A stretch of 15,000 bases of DNA. Origin: Stramonita haemastoma (taxonomy: Eukaryota; Mollusca; Gastropoda; Neogastropoda; Muricidae). A program made the translations under genes and the position numbers. Below are positions 1 through 7,940 of this stretch, in pieces. The notes beneath the pieces were generated by a model that did no database searches, was not told the origin of the DNA, and worked only from the letters and a program-made list of their open reading frames with translations. Location of the stretch: the NCBI GenBank assembly GCA_030674155.1, contig CM060337.1, forward strand, positions 37,642,452-37,657,451, written 5' to 3'. Within the stretch, counting starts at the first letter, position 1. The number at the start of each line of letters is the position of its first letter.

Positions 1-30
1 TAGTAGTTTTTGTTGTTTAGAATCATGTCC

Positions 31-270
<240 letters not shown>

Positions 271-271
271 A

Positions 272-293
272 CACACTCACTCACTCACTCACT
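272..293. repeat. (ACTC)n short microsatellite
   Basis: About five tetranucleotide units directly after the CT array. It probably grew by slippage from the edge of that array. Confidence 0.8.
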
Positions 294-820
294 CTATCTC
301 ACATACTTTTTTCTCATCCGATATTACATTCTAGCAAACTAGATCAGAGAGAAGAAACAAGTAGAACTCTCTTACACTATAAGCCGGGCAACCAGGCCAC
401 ATGCCCATCTCCAGATCTAAATCCATTCTGCCGCTGTCTTATCTTTTCACCCCCACGAGAGAAAAAAAAAGCAGAGCAGCATTCACCAATATTGACGATG
501 ATCTAGAGGACATTACCAAAGTCCCCTGTGACCATGCCGGGGGCCTGTCTGTATAGGTAGCATCCCCCACCTTCCGCAAACTCTGTGCAAGGAATTCCCT
601 CTTTTCTATCCCGCACTTTGTTTCTGCATGCCTTGTTCCTTTTCTTTTTGTCACCTCCTCCTTCTTGTCTATTTTCTGCCTTCTTAGTCCATTCTCCGTG
701 CCTCTTTTTTCAGAAGACTTTAAAAAAAATAATAATACATGACTCGACTTAACGGCAGCGCAATGCATTTTTTGCTCCTATGATAGACAAGAATAGTAGC
801 TATCAGAGGCGGATGATCAT
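294..820. other. Stretch with no recognised feature
   Basis: Mixed-composition sequence between two microsatellites. A minus-strand open frame of about 109 codons covers 439-768, but its product resembles nothing known and it has no clear gene structure. A 22-codon plus-strand frame near 478-546 follows an AG and was considered as an exon, then set aside. Probably intron or intergenic DNA. Confidence 0.5.
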
Positions 821-1332
821 GAAGAAGAAGAACAACAAGAACAAGAACAAAAACAAGAACAACAAGAGCAAGAACAAGAAGGAGGAGGAGGGGAGAAAAA
901 AAGAAAGAAAGAAAGGAAGGAAGAGAAAGAAGAGAAGAAGAAAAGAAGAGAAGAAAAGAAGAAGAAGAAAAGAAAGAAGAAGAAGAAAGAAGAAGAAGAC
1001 AGAACAACAAAGAAAAAACAAGAACGAAAGAAGGAAAGAAAGAAAGAAAGAAAGAAGAAAGAAGAAAGAAAGAAACAAAGAAAGAAAGAAGAAAGAAAGG
1101 AAGAAAGAAAGAAGAAAGAAGAAAAGAAAGAAAAAAGAAAGAAAAAAGAAAAAAGGAAGAAAGAAAGGAAGAAAGAAGGAAAGAAAGAAACAAAGAAAGA
1201 AAGGAAGAAAGAAGGAAAGAAAGGAAAGAAAGAAAGAAGAAAGAAAGGAAGAAAGAAAGGAAGAAAGAAGGAAAGAAGAAAAGAAAGGAAGAAAGAAAGG
1301 AAAGAAGAAGAAAGAAGAAAGAAAGGAAAGAA

Positions 1333-1368
<36 letters not shown>

Positions 1369-1399
1369 AAAAAAAGAAAGAAAGAAAGAAAGAAAGCAA
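821..1399. repeat. Purine tract: (AAC/AAG)n then (GAAA/GGAA)n
   Basis: 821-885 alternates GAA, CAA and GAACAA units. From about 885 to 1399 the plus strand is almost entirely A and G, with only scattered C (for example near 1001-1026 and single CAAA units later). The mix of GAAA, GGAA and GAAGAA is typical of an imperfect purine satellite that expanded repeatedly. It ends about 50 bp before the splice acceptor of the guanylate cyclase exon. Such homopurine-homopyrimidine DNA can form triplex (H-DNA) structures. The Lys/Arg/Glu frame on + and the Phe/Leu/Ser frame on - are artefacts of composition. Confidence 0.95.
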
Positions 1400-1446
1400 A
1401 GTGCCGATAGTCCTGATGACGGTGATGACGACGATGACTGTTTCAG

Positions 1447-1615
1447 GGCGCAGGTGTTGTTCGAGCTGTTTCCCTTTCACCTGGTGTTCGGGCCCAACAT
1501 GGTGATTCGCAGCGTGGGCTCCGCCATGAACGCCGTCCTGCCCAGCACTGTGGGGCTGGAGCTCACTGAGGTCTTCCTGCAGACCAGGCCCATCATCAAC
1601 TTCTGCTGGGACGAG
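1447..1615 (+). CDS. Internal exon of a soluble guanylate cyclase-like gene (HNOBA domain)
   Basis: Soluble guanylate cyclases make cGMP from GTP in the cytosol, usually as heme-containing heterodimers that sense nitric oxide or oxygen. Their order is H-NOX, then HNOBA (PAS-like), coiled coil, and cyclase. This exon gives 56 whole codons that fit the start of HNOBA: an LFELFPFHLVFGPNM block (the FPFH motif is typical of the family), then IRSVGSAM, a VLP, and VFLQTRPIINF, in the same order and spacing as in sGC subunits. The acceptor is tttcag ending at 1446, with no other AG back to 1410. The exon begins with the last base of a codon. The donor is GAG/gtcagg at 1616, which is weak (C at +3, G at +6). 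The exon is GC-rich with no stops, unlike its surroundings. The H-NOX exons should lie before this window. I found no other exon of this gene here, and alpha or beta type cannot be decided. Confidence 0.78.
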
Positions 1616-1701
1616 GTCAGGGTGCTAGTCTTTCTGGCTTGTCTGTTTATTTGTCTTCCTTCTTTTGGGGTCCCTTCTCTTGCCTCTTATTTATGTTTGT
1701 T

Positions 1702-1703
1702 TT

Positions 1704-1773
<70 letters not shown>

Positions 1774-1811
1774 GTGTGCGTGTGCGTGCGTGTACAGTGT
1801 GTGTGTGTGTT
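1702..1811. repeat. (TG)n microsatellite in intron
   Basis: A long TG array, pure from about 1706 to 1768, then with CG variants and a short TGTACAGTG break. If the cyclase gene is transcribed as called, the RNA carries a UG repeat about 90 nt after the donor site. The Val-Cys open frames in three registers are artefacts. Confidence 0.95.
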
Positions 1812-1931
1812 GGGGGGGTTAGGTACTGTTTTGTTTGTGGTGTAAGTGTTTGGGTGTGGGTGAATGGCACCGGGGGGTGGGATGGGGGGTTGTTTTTTGA
1901 CTGGATGGTACTTTAAAGTGTGTTAGCCTAA

Positions 1932-2090
1932 GTGGCGTGTGTCTCTGTGTCTGTGTGTGTGTATCTGTGTGTGTGTGTCTGTTTGTGTGTGTGTATGTGC
2001 GTGCGTGTCTGTTTGTGTGTGTGTCTGTGTCTGTCTCTGTGTGTGTGTGTGTCTGTGTGTGTCTGTGTGTGTCTGTGTGTGACTGGTTGT
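1932..2090. repeat. Imperfect TG/TGTC array
   Basis: TG dinucleotides mixed with CTGT and TGTCTG units, probably a decayed extension of the preceding TG array. There is non-repetitive G/T-rich DNA between the two and up to about 2200. Confidence 0.88.
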
Positions 2091-2204
2091 CTGTCAGGTT
2101 GTTTTTCTTCCTATCTGTGCTTAACTGTTGGTCGGTTTGTCAAAAGTCTGTGCCGTCAGTGTCTGTCTGTCTATTTTTTGTTGTTTGTATGACTCCTCCC
2201 AATC

Positions 2205-2497
<293 letters not shown>

Positions 2498-2841
2498 ATA
2501 AATCTGTCTGAATAATCACATCCTAAGAAGCTATGAGATGGCAATTGGAATGGCAAATAAGCTGAAGAGAAAAGAACAGTTATTTGATAGCAATAAAGCG
2601 AACCACCAGCACCACCACTGAACAGCAAAACAAAAACAACAGCCCTCCTCTCTCCCTCGCTGTGCTAGTGACACGTACTGACAGACCTAGCATTTCCCAC
2701 TCTTCTAGTCTTTTTTTGTATCCAACATATTAAGGGCGGTAGATTCCAAACTGGCTTAGATTTGCAAAAGAAAACAAACAAGCAAATTATAGCGAGGGAA
2801 TAACCCACCCTATAACTGTTTTATTGAAAGGCACTGGAAGA
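2498..2841. other. Stretch with no recognised feature
   Basis: Unique-looking sequence between a CT array and a SINE. A short plus-strand frame (about 2506-2619, ending HQHHH) was examined as a possible exon but has no family resemblance. Probably intron or intergenic. Confidence 0.5.
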
Positions 2842-3100
2842 CAGGGAGGGGTGGTTCAGTGGACAGAGCACTTGCTCTCCCCAAGCTAAGGTTAAGCAGC
2901 GTTGAGTGGGGTTACCTATTGGGTTGGTGATCGTCCTTATGCCTTGGCTTCACTGGTGTCCCATACCCTATGTGGTCGTAGGGGAGCGAGGCATCAGAGA
3001 CCTCAGCTGCTCTAGGGGCCAGCCTATTGAGGGCGGCGCCCATCTCCTCTCCCTTGCGGCTTTACCTTCCCTGACCCTAAAGAGGGCAGGTACCCATTTA
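2842..3100 (+). mobile_element. SINE with tRNA-like head and 5S rRNA-like segment
   Basis: 2852-2862 (TGGTTCAGTGG) fits the tRNA box A consensus TRGYNNARNGG exactly, and the following AGAGCACTTGCTCTCC resembles the D-arm to anticodon region of a tRNA. Instead of a clear box B, 2881-2936 then follows animal 5S rRNA: a CCAAGCTAAG/GTTAAGCAGCGTTGAG block (5S box A region), then a block like TTGGATGGGTGACCGCC (intermediate element and box C). A seven-base duplication (AAGCTAAG/GTTAAG) may sit inside. The downstream part to about 3100, including GCAGGTACCCATTTACAG, would be the body and tail. The 3' boundary is uncertain. It meets the 3' end of a minus-strand LINE fragment tail to tail. Confidence 0.65.
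2852..2862 (+). promoter_or_regulatory. RNA polymerase III box A in the SINE head
   Basis: Matches TRGYNNARNGG at every fixed position. In SINEs this internal element, with box B or 5S box C, recruits TFIIIC/TFIIIA and polymerase III. Whether this copy is still active is unknown. Confidence 0.6.
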
Positions 3101-3139
3101 CAGCTTCAGTACAGTCCCCCAATTCCTTCACTTTCATCT

Positions 3140-3665
3140 TTACATTACCCTGTAGTCTTGCAGGCGTTGGGGCACTTCTGAAGGTTTTGCAACCAGCTTC
3201 ATCCGCATCCCGAGGTTTTTAGCTGTCGGTGGCAAGTCGTTTCACCCAAGGCCAGTCCACTCTCTGATGTTGTCTTCCCATCCTTTTCTCTGTCTGCCTC
3301 TTCGAGAGTCTCCCCCCCCCCCCCCCCCCCCCTTGTACTGTTAGCTGTAGGACAGAGCTGACCGGTCCAGATGTTCGTGTGATGTGCCTTTAGCACTTTA
3401 GTTTGCGTGTTTTCCCTGAAGTGGGGAGATCTTCATATGGCCTGATGGCGTTTTCAATTCTGGTCTTCACTTTCTCGTTAGTGATTAATTTCTGTATGAG
3501 ATACCAAGGAGTTTGTAAAAGCAGCTCATCTCAATTGCCTGTATCCCTTTTTCAGTGTCTGCGATAGTATGCTACACGTTTCAATGCCTACAAAAAAATG
3601 GACATGATCAGGGAACGACGCATCAGTCTGATCTTGACGCTGATGGCGATGTTCTACCCACAGTG
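3140..3665 (-). pseudogene. Decayed C-terminal part of a LINE (non-LTR) reverse transcriptase ORF
   Basis: Read on the minus strand in shifting frames, this matches the C-terminal region found after the reverse transcriptase core in many animal non-LTR retrotransposons. Visible blocks in order are IAISVKIRLMR and SLIMSIFL near 3650-3590, ITNEKVKTRIENAIRPYEDL near 3475-3415, then a TVQGG / RGRQ.. / GWEDNIREWTGLG block near 3340-3250, and KLVAKPSEVPQRLQDYR ending about 3150, with a stop at 3140-3142. At least three frameshifts and several stops lie between the blocks, so it is dead. The reverse transcriptase core and 5' part are missing (5' truncation is usual for LINEs). I infer the family only as LINE, not the clade. 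Confidence 0.78.
3312..3332. repeat. Poly-C run (poly-G on the coding strand of the LINE remnant)
   Basis: Twenty-one C in a row. On the minus strand it falls where related LINE proteins have a Gly/Arg-rich stretch (GGRRRGRQ), so a G-rich codon run appears to have expanded into a homopolymer. Confidence 0.95.
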
Positions 3666-3969
3666 ATCTCTTTCTCTTCATCTTTCTTACTTTGTTTTTC
3701 CTTCCCCGTCATTTCCTTCTCCCTCACCCATTTATCCTCAACCCCCACACCCTCCTTCCCCACCCCACCTCCCTGCTCTCTATCTCTCTGTCTTTCTCTG
3801 TCTCTCTGTCTCTGTCCTCTCTGTCTTCTCTTGTCTCTTGTCTGTCTGTCTTCTCTGTCTCTCTTCCCTCTCTCCTCTTCTCTCTCTCCTGTCCTGTCTC
3901 CTCTCTCTGTCTCTCTCTCTCTGTCTCTGTCTCTCTCTCTCTCTCCTCTCTCTCTTCCTCTCTCCTCTC

Positions 3970-4046
<77 letters not shown>

Positions 4047-4063
4047 TCCCTCCTCTCTCTCCT

Positions 4064-4120
<57 letters not shown>

Positions 4121-4158
4121 CCTCCCTCCCTCCCTCCCTCCTCCCTTCCCCCCCCCCC
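3666..4158. repeat. Pyrimidine-rich array, (CT)n core
   Basis: Mixed C/T sequence with CTGT and CCTC units, pure TC from about 3974 to 4041, then CCTC and CCCT units and a C run at the end (about 4149-4158). Open frames here in all three plus registers and on minus are repeat artefacts. Confidence 0.95.
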
Positions 4159-4239
4159 AATACAGCCAGCCCTAACAGATGAAAAGTTGTGGACAGGTGC
4201 TTATTGCTGTCGTCTGCTATTGTCTTCCCCCTGGCCAGG

Positions 4240-4320
4240 CCGGTTCGCTTCCCTGGCTCCCTGCCCATTACGGAATGGAAGACAAAGTCCTCTCTCTATT
4301 GGCGTCTGCAAATCACGCTG
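4240..4320. repeat. Unclassified short repeat, copy 1
   Basis: About 80 bp that recurs at 5691-5765, sharing TTCCCTGGCTCC, CATTACG, GACAAAGTCCTCTCTCTATT and GGCG..CTGCAAAT. The two copies differ almost only by single-base gaps. No coding potential or promoter motif was recognised. It may be part of a larger dispersed element. Confidence 0.75.
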
Positions 4321-4400
4321 GGTGCAAACGTGACCTTTTGCACACTGCCCCCAGCTTCCGGGGAGAGAAAATGGGGGAGGACAGGGTGGGGAAGACAGGT

Positions 4401-4412
4401 GGGGGGGGGGGG
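4401..4412. repeat. Poly-G run
   Basis: Twelve G in a row inside a G/A-rich stretch (about 4365-4470). Confidence 0.9.
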
Positions 4413-4562
4413 TAAGGAAAGGGCAGAGGGTGAAGGACTGTGGAGAGAGGAGAGAGAGGAAAGAGGTTAGGGGTGAAAAGCATGGATTGGCGGATGGACG
4501 GACAGATAAAGTGCAATCAGAAAGATGTGTGGGGGGTTTTTTTCTTTTTTCACCACGAAGAA

Positions 4563-4640
4563 TCAATTAATTGATCGATAATTGATAAATTAATAATTGG
4601 TTAAACAGATTGATTGGTGGGTTAATTGATTTATCGACTA
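4563..4640. repeat. AT-rich degenerate (TTGAT)-like repeat with palindromes
   Basis: A mix of ATTGAT, AATTAATT and ATCGAT. TCAATTAATTGA at 4563-4574 is a perfect 12-bp palindrome. This looks like an old, decayed TTGAT array. The flanks to 4942 hold nothing recognised. Confidence 0.6.
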
Positions 4641-4949
4641 TTTATGGAAGGATTGTTTCATTCAATCATGAATCGTTTGCCAGTTGTCAGCTTTTTTATC
4701 TGATTAAGCAGCTGTTTTATTGGCAGCAAGGCTTTTCTGATTAAACTTCGCGCCGCGCTCTCTCACTAGCAAAACATGACAAGAGCAGCAAGACAGCAGC
4801 CGCGCCTTTGTATGATTACTATCACTTTCATACCACACCTGGACGGCCGGTTTTCCACACCAGTTTCCCAGTTCTAGGCATGTTGCTGTAGGTTCTTCCG
4901 TGTACGCTGAATTGATTTGAGACCTCACTTCACTACACAGTGGACGGGA

Positions 4950-4960
4950 TAGCCTAGTGG
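4950..4960 (+). promoter_or_regulatory. Polymerase III box A, SINE-1 copy A
   Basis: TAGCCTAGTGG fits TRGYNNARNGG fully, seven bases from the element start, as expected for a tRNA-derived head. Confidence 0.75.
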
Positions 4961-4992
4961 TCAGAACACTGCGCTGGCAATTTGACGACCCG

Positions 4993-5003
4993 AGTTCGAT
5001 TTC
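4993..5003 (+). promoter_or_regulatory. Polymerase III box B-like motif, SINE-1 copy A
   Basis: AGTTCGATTTC against the consensus GGTTCGANTCC, about 33 bp after box A, the usual tRNA spacing. It has one mismatch at a fixed 3' position. Confidence 0.65.
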
Positions 5004-5293
5004 CAGTCGAGGGGATTTTTCTCCTGGAGTTAACATCAGTGCTGACTCCACTCTCCCCCAAAAGTCCTTCGGATGAGACTGTAAACCAAGGACCCCGTAC
5101 GTGTGCGAACGCACGCAGAACACTTGTGCACACGTTAAACCCTGTTCCGCTTTTCGTAAGAGTAGGCCATTGTGTGCGCAGGTGGGAACAGATGACAAGA
5201 TTTACACAACTGCATACACACGGGACTGGGTGTAAAAAAAAAGCACAATGAGTGCTTATTCTATTGTCCTCGATATAAAAGAATAAAATAAAT

Positions 5294-5429
5294 CTCAGAC
5301 ACTAAATGAGCAGCCAGACCAACACTCGTGACCTAGTCAGGAGGGGCGAACATCTGGCAGCAGACAGGTTTTCAACCACAAGTCTCTCACTTTCACACAA
5401 GTGTGCCATCCAAAGCCCACACACCATCA
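5294..5429. other. Spacer between SINE-1 copies A and B
   Basis: Unique-looking sequence with no gene, promoter or repeat recognised. Confidence 0.5.
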
Positions 5430-5601
5430 CAGGTTAATCCTGTTCCGCTTTTCGTAAGAGTTAGGCCATCGTGTGCCGGTGGGAACAGAGGACAAGATTT
5501 ACAAAACTGCATACACACGGGGACTGGATGTAAAAAAGCACACGAGTGCTTATTTCCATTATCCTCGATATAAAAGAATAAATAAAAAATAGAAATAAAA
5601 G
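5430..5601 (+). mobile_element. SINE-1 copy B, 5'-truncated
   Basis: Begins at GGTTAATCCTGTTCCGC and keeps the whole 3' part: CATCGTGTGCCGGTGGGAACAG, CTGCATACACACGGGGAC, the A run, the AAGCAC/GTGCTT hairpin (loop ACGA) and the AATAAATAAAA tail. The tRNA head and core are missing. Single-base gaps against other copies (TTAATCC for TTAAATCC) are visible. Confidence 0.85.
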
Positions 5602-5644
5602 ATCAGGAGGCAGAGAGATGCAGATGATGTGATTCCAACAAGCT

Positions 5645-6007
5645 CCAGTCCCCGTGTGTATGCAGTTGTGTAAATATTGTCAGCTGCACAAGCCGTTAGC
5701 TTCCCTGGCTCCTGCCATTACGAATGGAGACAAAGTCCTCTCTCTATTGGCGCTGCAAATACGCTGTATCGCACACAATGGCTACTCTTACGAAAAGCGG
5801 ACAGGATTAACGTGTGCGTAGCAAGATGTTCTGCGTGTGTGCGTTGGTACACGGGGCCTCGGTTTATAGTCTCATCCGAAAGACCTTTGGGGAGAATGTA
5901 GTCAGCACTGATGTTAACTCCAGGGGATAAATCCCCTCGAACGGGAATCAAACTCGGGTCGTCAAATTGCCAGCGCGATGTTCTGACCATTAGGCTATCC
6001 CGTCCCC
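5645..6007 (-). mobile_element. SINE-1 copy C with an internal foreign segment
   Basis: Full tRNA-like head on the minus strand: box A at 5987-5997 (TAGCCTAATGG, perfect consensus) and box B-like AGTTTGATTCC at 5944-5954. The linker, core (GATGAGACTATAAACCGAGG) and TTCGTAAGAGTAGCC part follow. About where other copies have GGTGGGAACAGATGA, this one instead carries 5684-5768, the unclassified short repeat. The element then resumes (GACAATATTTACACAACTGC) but stops at GGGGACTGG, losing the A run, hairpin and tail. Confidence 0.82.
5691..5765. repeat. Unclassified short repeat, copy 2, inside SINE-1 copy C
   Basis: Matches 4240-4320 in the same orientation, with about six single-base gaps, all in this copy, and almost no substitutions outside the first few bases. 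It lies within a SINE that is otherwise continuous on both sides. Confidence 0.75.
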
Positions 6008-6434
6008 CTTCTGAAGGGGAATGTGAACAGCCCAATGCGTGGTGTAGTAAATACTGTGAACTGTTACTTCATCACTAAGTAGACAGTACGCTGCTTCACA
6101 AAATGACTTGTTTCGCTTAAACTTAAAACTTTGTACAAAAATTGTATATAAATTCAGGATTTTATGCAAGACAACAATATATTTACTTTAACTAAGCAAG
6201 ATTTCCAACACTATTTTGGTTGAATAAATTTGACCCTTAGATCATTTAAGTGCTGGAAACAGAGAAATTATATAAAAAAAACTTTATCTTCCTTGGACGC
6301 ATTCCACAACAGACATAACAAATTAATCATGATCAGTATTTTGATCTATGTCTTAAGCAACTTGCTTGAATTCAGATATACCAAACACAACTATTGCTGT
6401 CATGGATTTCAAATGTCGATTCACATCAACTGTA
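6008..6434. other. AT-rich stretch with no recognised feature
   Basis: AT-rich sequence between two SINE copies. No plausible exon, promoter or structured RNA was seen. Short frames lack any recognisable protein. Confidence 0.5.
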
Positions 6435-6704
6435 ATTTTTTCCTCTGGAGTTAACGTCAGTGTTGACTCCACTCCCCCAAAAAGTCCTTCGGGTGAGACT
6501 ATAAACCGAGGCCCCGTGTGCGAACGCACGCAGAACATCTTGCGCACACGTTAAATCCTGCTCCGCTTTTCGTAAGAGAAAGCCATCGTGTGCCGGTGGG
6601 AACAGATGACATTTACAAAACTGCATGCACACGGGGACTGGATGTAAAAAAAAAAGCACATGAGTGCTTATTTCATCATCCTCGGTAATAAAGAATAAAT
6701 AAAT
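6435..6704 (+). mobile_element. SINE-1 copy D, 5'-truncated
   Basis: Starts in the linker (TTTTTTCCTCTGGAGTTAAC), keeping the core, the 8-bp inverted repeat (CGTGTGCG at 6515-6522, CGCACACG at 6543-6550), the 3' part, a ten-A run, the AAGCAC-ATGA-GTGCTT hairpin (6654-6669) and an AATAAATAAAT tail. It lacks the tRNA head. A short gap (AGATTT to ATTT) is present near 6611. Confidence 0.87.
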
Positions 6705-6740
6705 AGCGTTTTAAATCACGACCATTCCAATTTGCTTGAT

Positions 6741-6855
6741 GAAAGTCAAAGCTCTTTAGGGAGGGAGAGTGAGGATGGAGGGAGGGAAGGAAGAAGAAAG
6801 GGAGGGGGGAAAGAGAGAGATGGGAGGAGGGGGAAAGGGAGGAGGGGGGAGAGAA
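6741..6855. repeat. G/A-rich purine tract
   Basis: Blocks of GGGAGG, GGAAGG and GAGAGA on the plus strand, with several G runs that could form G-quadruplexes. No coding content. Confidence 0.85.
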
Positions 6856-6924
6856 CGCGCCATAAGACAGCACAAAATATGTATAACTACTACATTTTGC
6901 TTCATGGGAGATAACAATTGATCA

Positions 6925-7050
6925 ACCCCCCCCCCCACCCACACCACCACCACCACCAACCACCACCTTCCCTCATCCTTTCCTTTCCCTTCCTGGAATT
7001 CCTTTCCACCCCCCTCCCTCACCATCGCCCCTCACTCCCTCCCTGTCTTC
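6925..7050. repeat. C-rich tract with (CCA)n
   Basis: Nine C, then CCCACACCACCACC units, then mixed C/T sequence ending in TCTTCTCGCAG at about 7054. That pyrimidine tract plus AG resembles a splice acceptor, but the following sequence has no recognised protein. Confidence 0.7.
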
Positions 7051-7261
7051 TCGCAGAAGGCTGGAACAGAGAGACGAAGTTGTTCAATCTTGTCCCTGGC
7101 CTTAAACATGAGACCTTTTCAATTCCGTCAGCGTGGCCTGTGCGTGTTGTGCGCCGGAATTCGGTTACATTAGACCCCTCTCTCTCTCTTGTAGAGAGCT
7201 GTTTGTCAGACCTGATTTTCTGCCTTTTTTTCTTTTCTTTTTTTTTTCTTTCTGTCTGCGT

Positions 7262-7368
7262 GGTTTTTTTCTCTTCCCTGTTTCTGTCTTTGATTGTTTT
7301 AATTTTTGTCTCTCTGTGTTTTTTCCCTCCCCTGTTTCTGTCTTTGATTGTTTTAATTTGCTTTTTGG
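7262..7368. repeat. 54-bp tandem duplication in T-rich DNA
   Basis: A 30-bp block at 7276-7305, starting CCCTGTTTCTGTC, recurs at 7330-7359 with an offset of 54 bp. It lies in T-rich low-complexity DNA (about 7210-7680) that also holds TTTG and TTG runs around 7590-7650. Confidence 0.85.
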
Positions 7369-7683
7369 AGGTTTTTGCTTTTATATTCATTCCCTGTTGT
7401 TTGAGTTGGTTGTTCTTTTTTTGCCTTCCTGTTTTATTTGCTATGTTATTATTATTTGTTTTTACTCTTTTCCAGTTTACTTCTCTTTGTGCTTTTTCTA
7501 GAGGCTTGTTGTTAATGTTTCTGGATAAATCTTTGTAATGTACCTGTTTGTCCTCCTTTTGGGGTTGTTTGATTTCGTTTCTCTTTGTTGTTTGTTTGTT
7601 TTGTTTGTTTTGTTTGTTTGTTGTTGTTGTTGTTGTTTTTTTTGGGGGGGGTTCTTTCTTTCTCTTCTTCTTTATGCTGTGTT

Positions 7684-7940
7684 TTTGTCTCCTTTCCTTC
7701 CTTCCTTCCTTCCTTCTTTCTTTCCTTCCATCCATCCTTCCTTTCTTCCTTCCTTTCTGTGTTTCTTTCCTTCCTTCCTTCCTTCTTTCCTTTCCTTTCT
7801 TTCCTTCCTTCCTTCTTTCCTTCCTTCCTTCTTTCCTTCCTTCCTTCTTCCTTCCTTCCTTCCTTCCTTCCATCCTTTCTTCCTTCCTTTCTTTCTTCCT
7901 TCCTTCCTTTCTTTCCTTCTTTCTTTCTTTCTTTCTTTCT
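7684..7940. repeat. (CCTT/CTTT)n polypyrimidine array
   Basis: Tetranucleotide pyrimidine repeat on the plus strand, the mirror composition of 885-1399. Open frames on both strands (Ser-Phe-Leu-Pro, Lys-Glu-Gly-Arg) are artefacts. Confidence 0.95.

Larger units (their letters stand above)
4943..5293 (+). mobile_element. SINE-1 copy A, tRNA-derived, near full length
   Basis: The best complete copy of the commonest dispersed element here. Order: a tRNA-like head with box A (4950-4960) and a box B-like motif (4993-5003); a GAGGGGATTTTTCTCCTGGAGTTAAC linker; a core with TCCTTCGGATGAGACT.TAAACC; a GTGTGCG...inverted repeat; a 3' part with GTTCCGCTTTTCGTAAGAGTAGGCC and GGGACTGGGTGT; then an A run, an AAGCAC/GTGCTT hairpin (AATGA loop), ATCCTCGATATAAAAG-like sequence and an AATAAAATAAAT tail. 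SINEs are non-coding, transcribed by polymerase III and copied by a partner LINE. The partner is not identified here. Confidence 0.88.

Noticed and set aside
478..546. Possible small exon (FTNIDDDLEDITKVPCDHAG) after an AG
   Set aside because: Only 22 codons to a stop, a purine-rich upstream without a pyrimidine tract, and no family resemblance. It could not be linked to the guanylate cyclase.
2506..2619. Plus-strand frame containing YEMAIGMANKLKRKEQLF as a later cyclase exon (coiled coil)
   Set aside because: The match to the sGC signalling helix is not specific, there is no clear acceptor, and it ends in a stop soon after.
2881..2940. Functional 5S rRNA gene
   Set aside because: Only the middle part resembles 5S rRNA, with an internal duplication and no proper ends or T-run terminator.
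2906..3181. 91-codon ATG-led frame
   Set aside because: It lies inside the tRNA/5S-like SINE and the adjacent LINE remnant, so it is an incidental frame.
4943..5015. True tRNA gene
   Set aside because: Box A and a B-like motif are present, but no tRNA cloverleaf with paired acceptor stem is visible and the unit continues as a repeated SINE.
7054..7180. Exon after TCTTCTCGCAG
   Set aside because: The acceptor-like signal is inside a C/T-rich repeat, and neither frame following it gives a recognisable protein.
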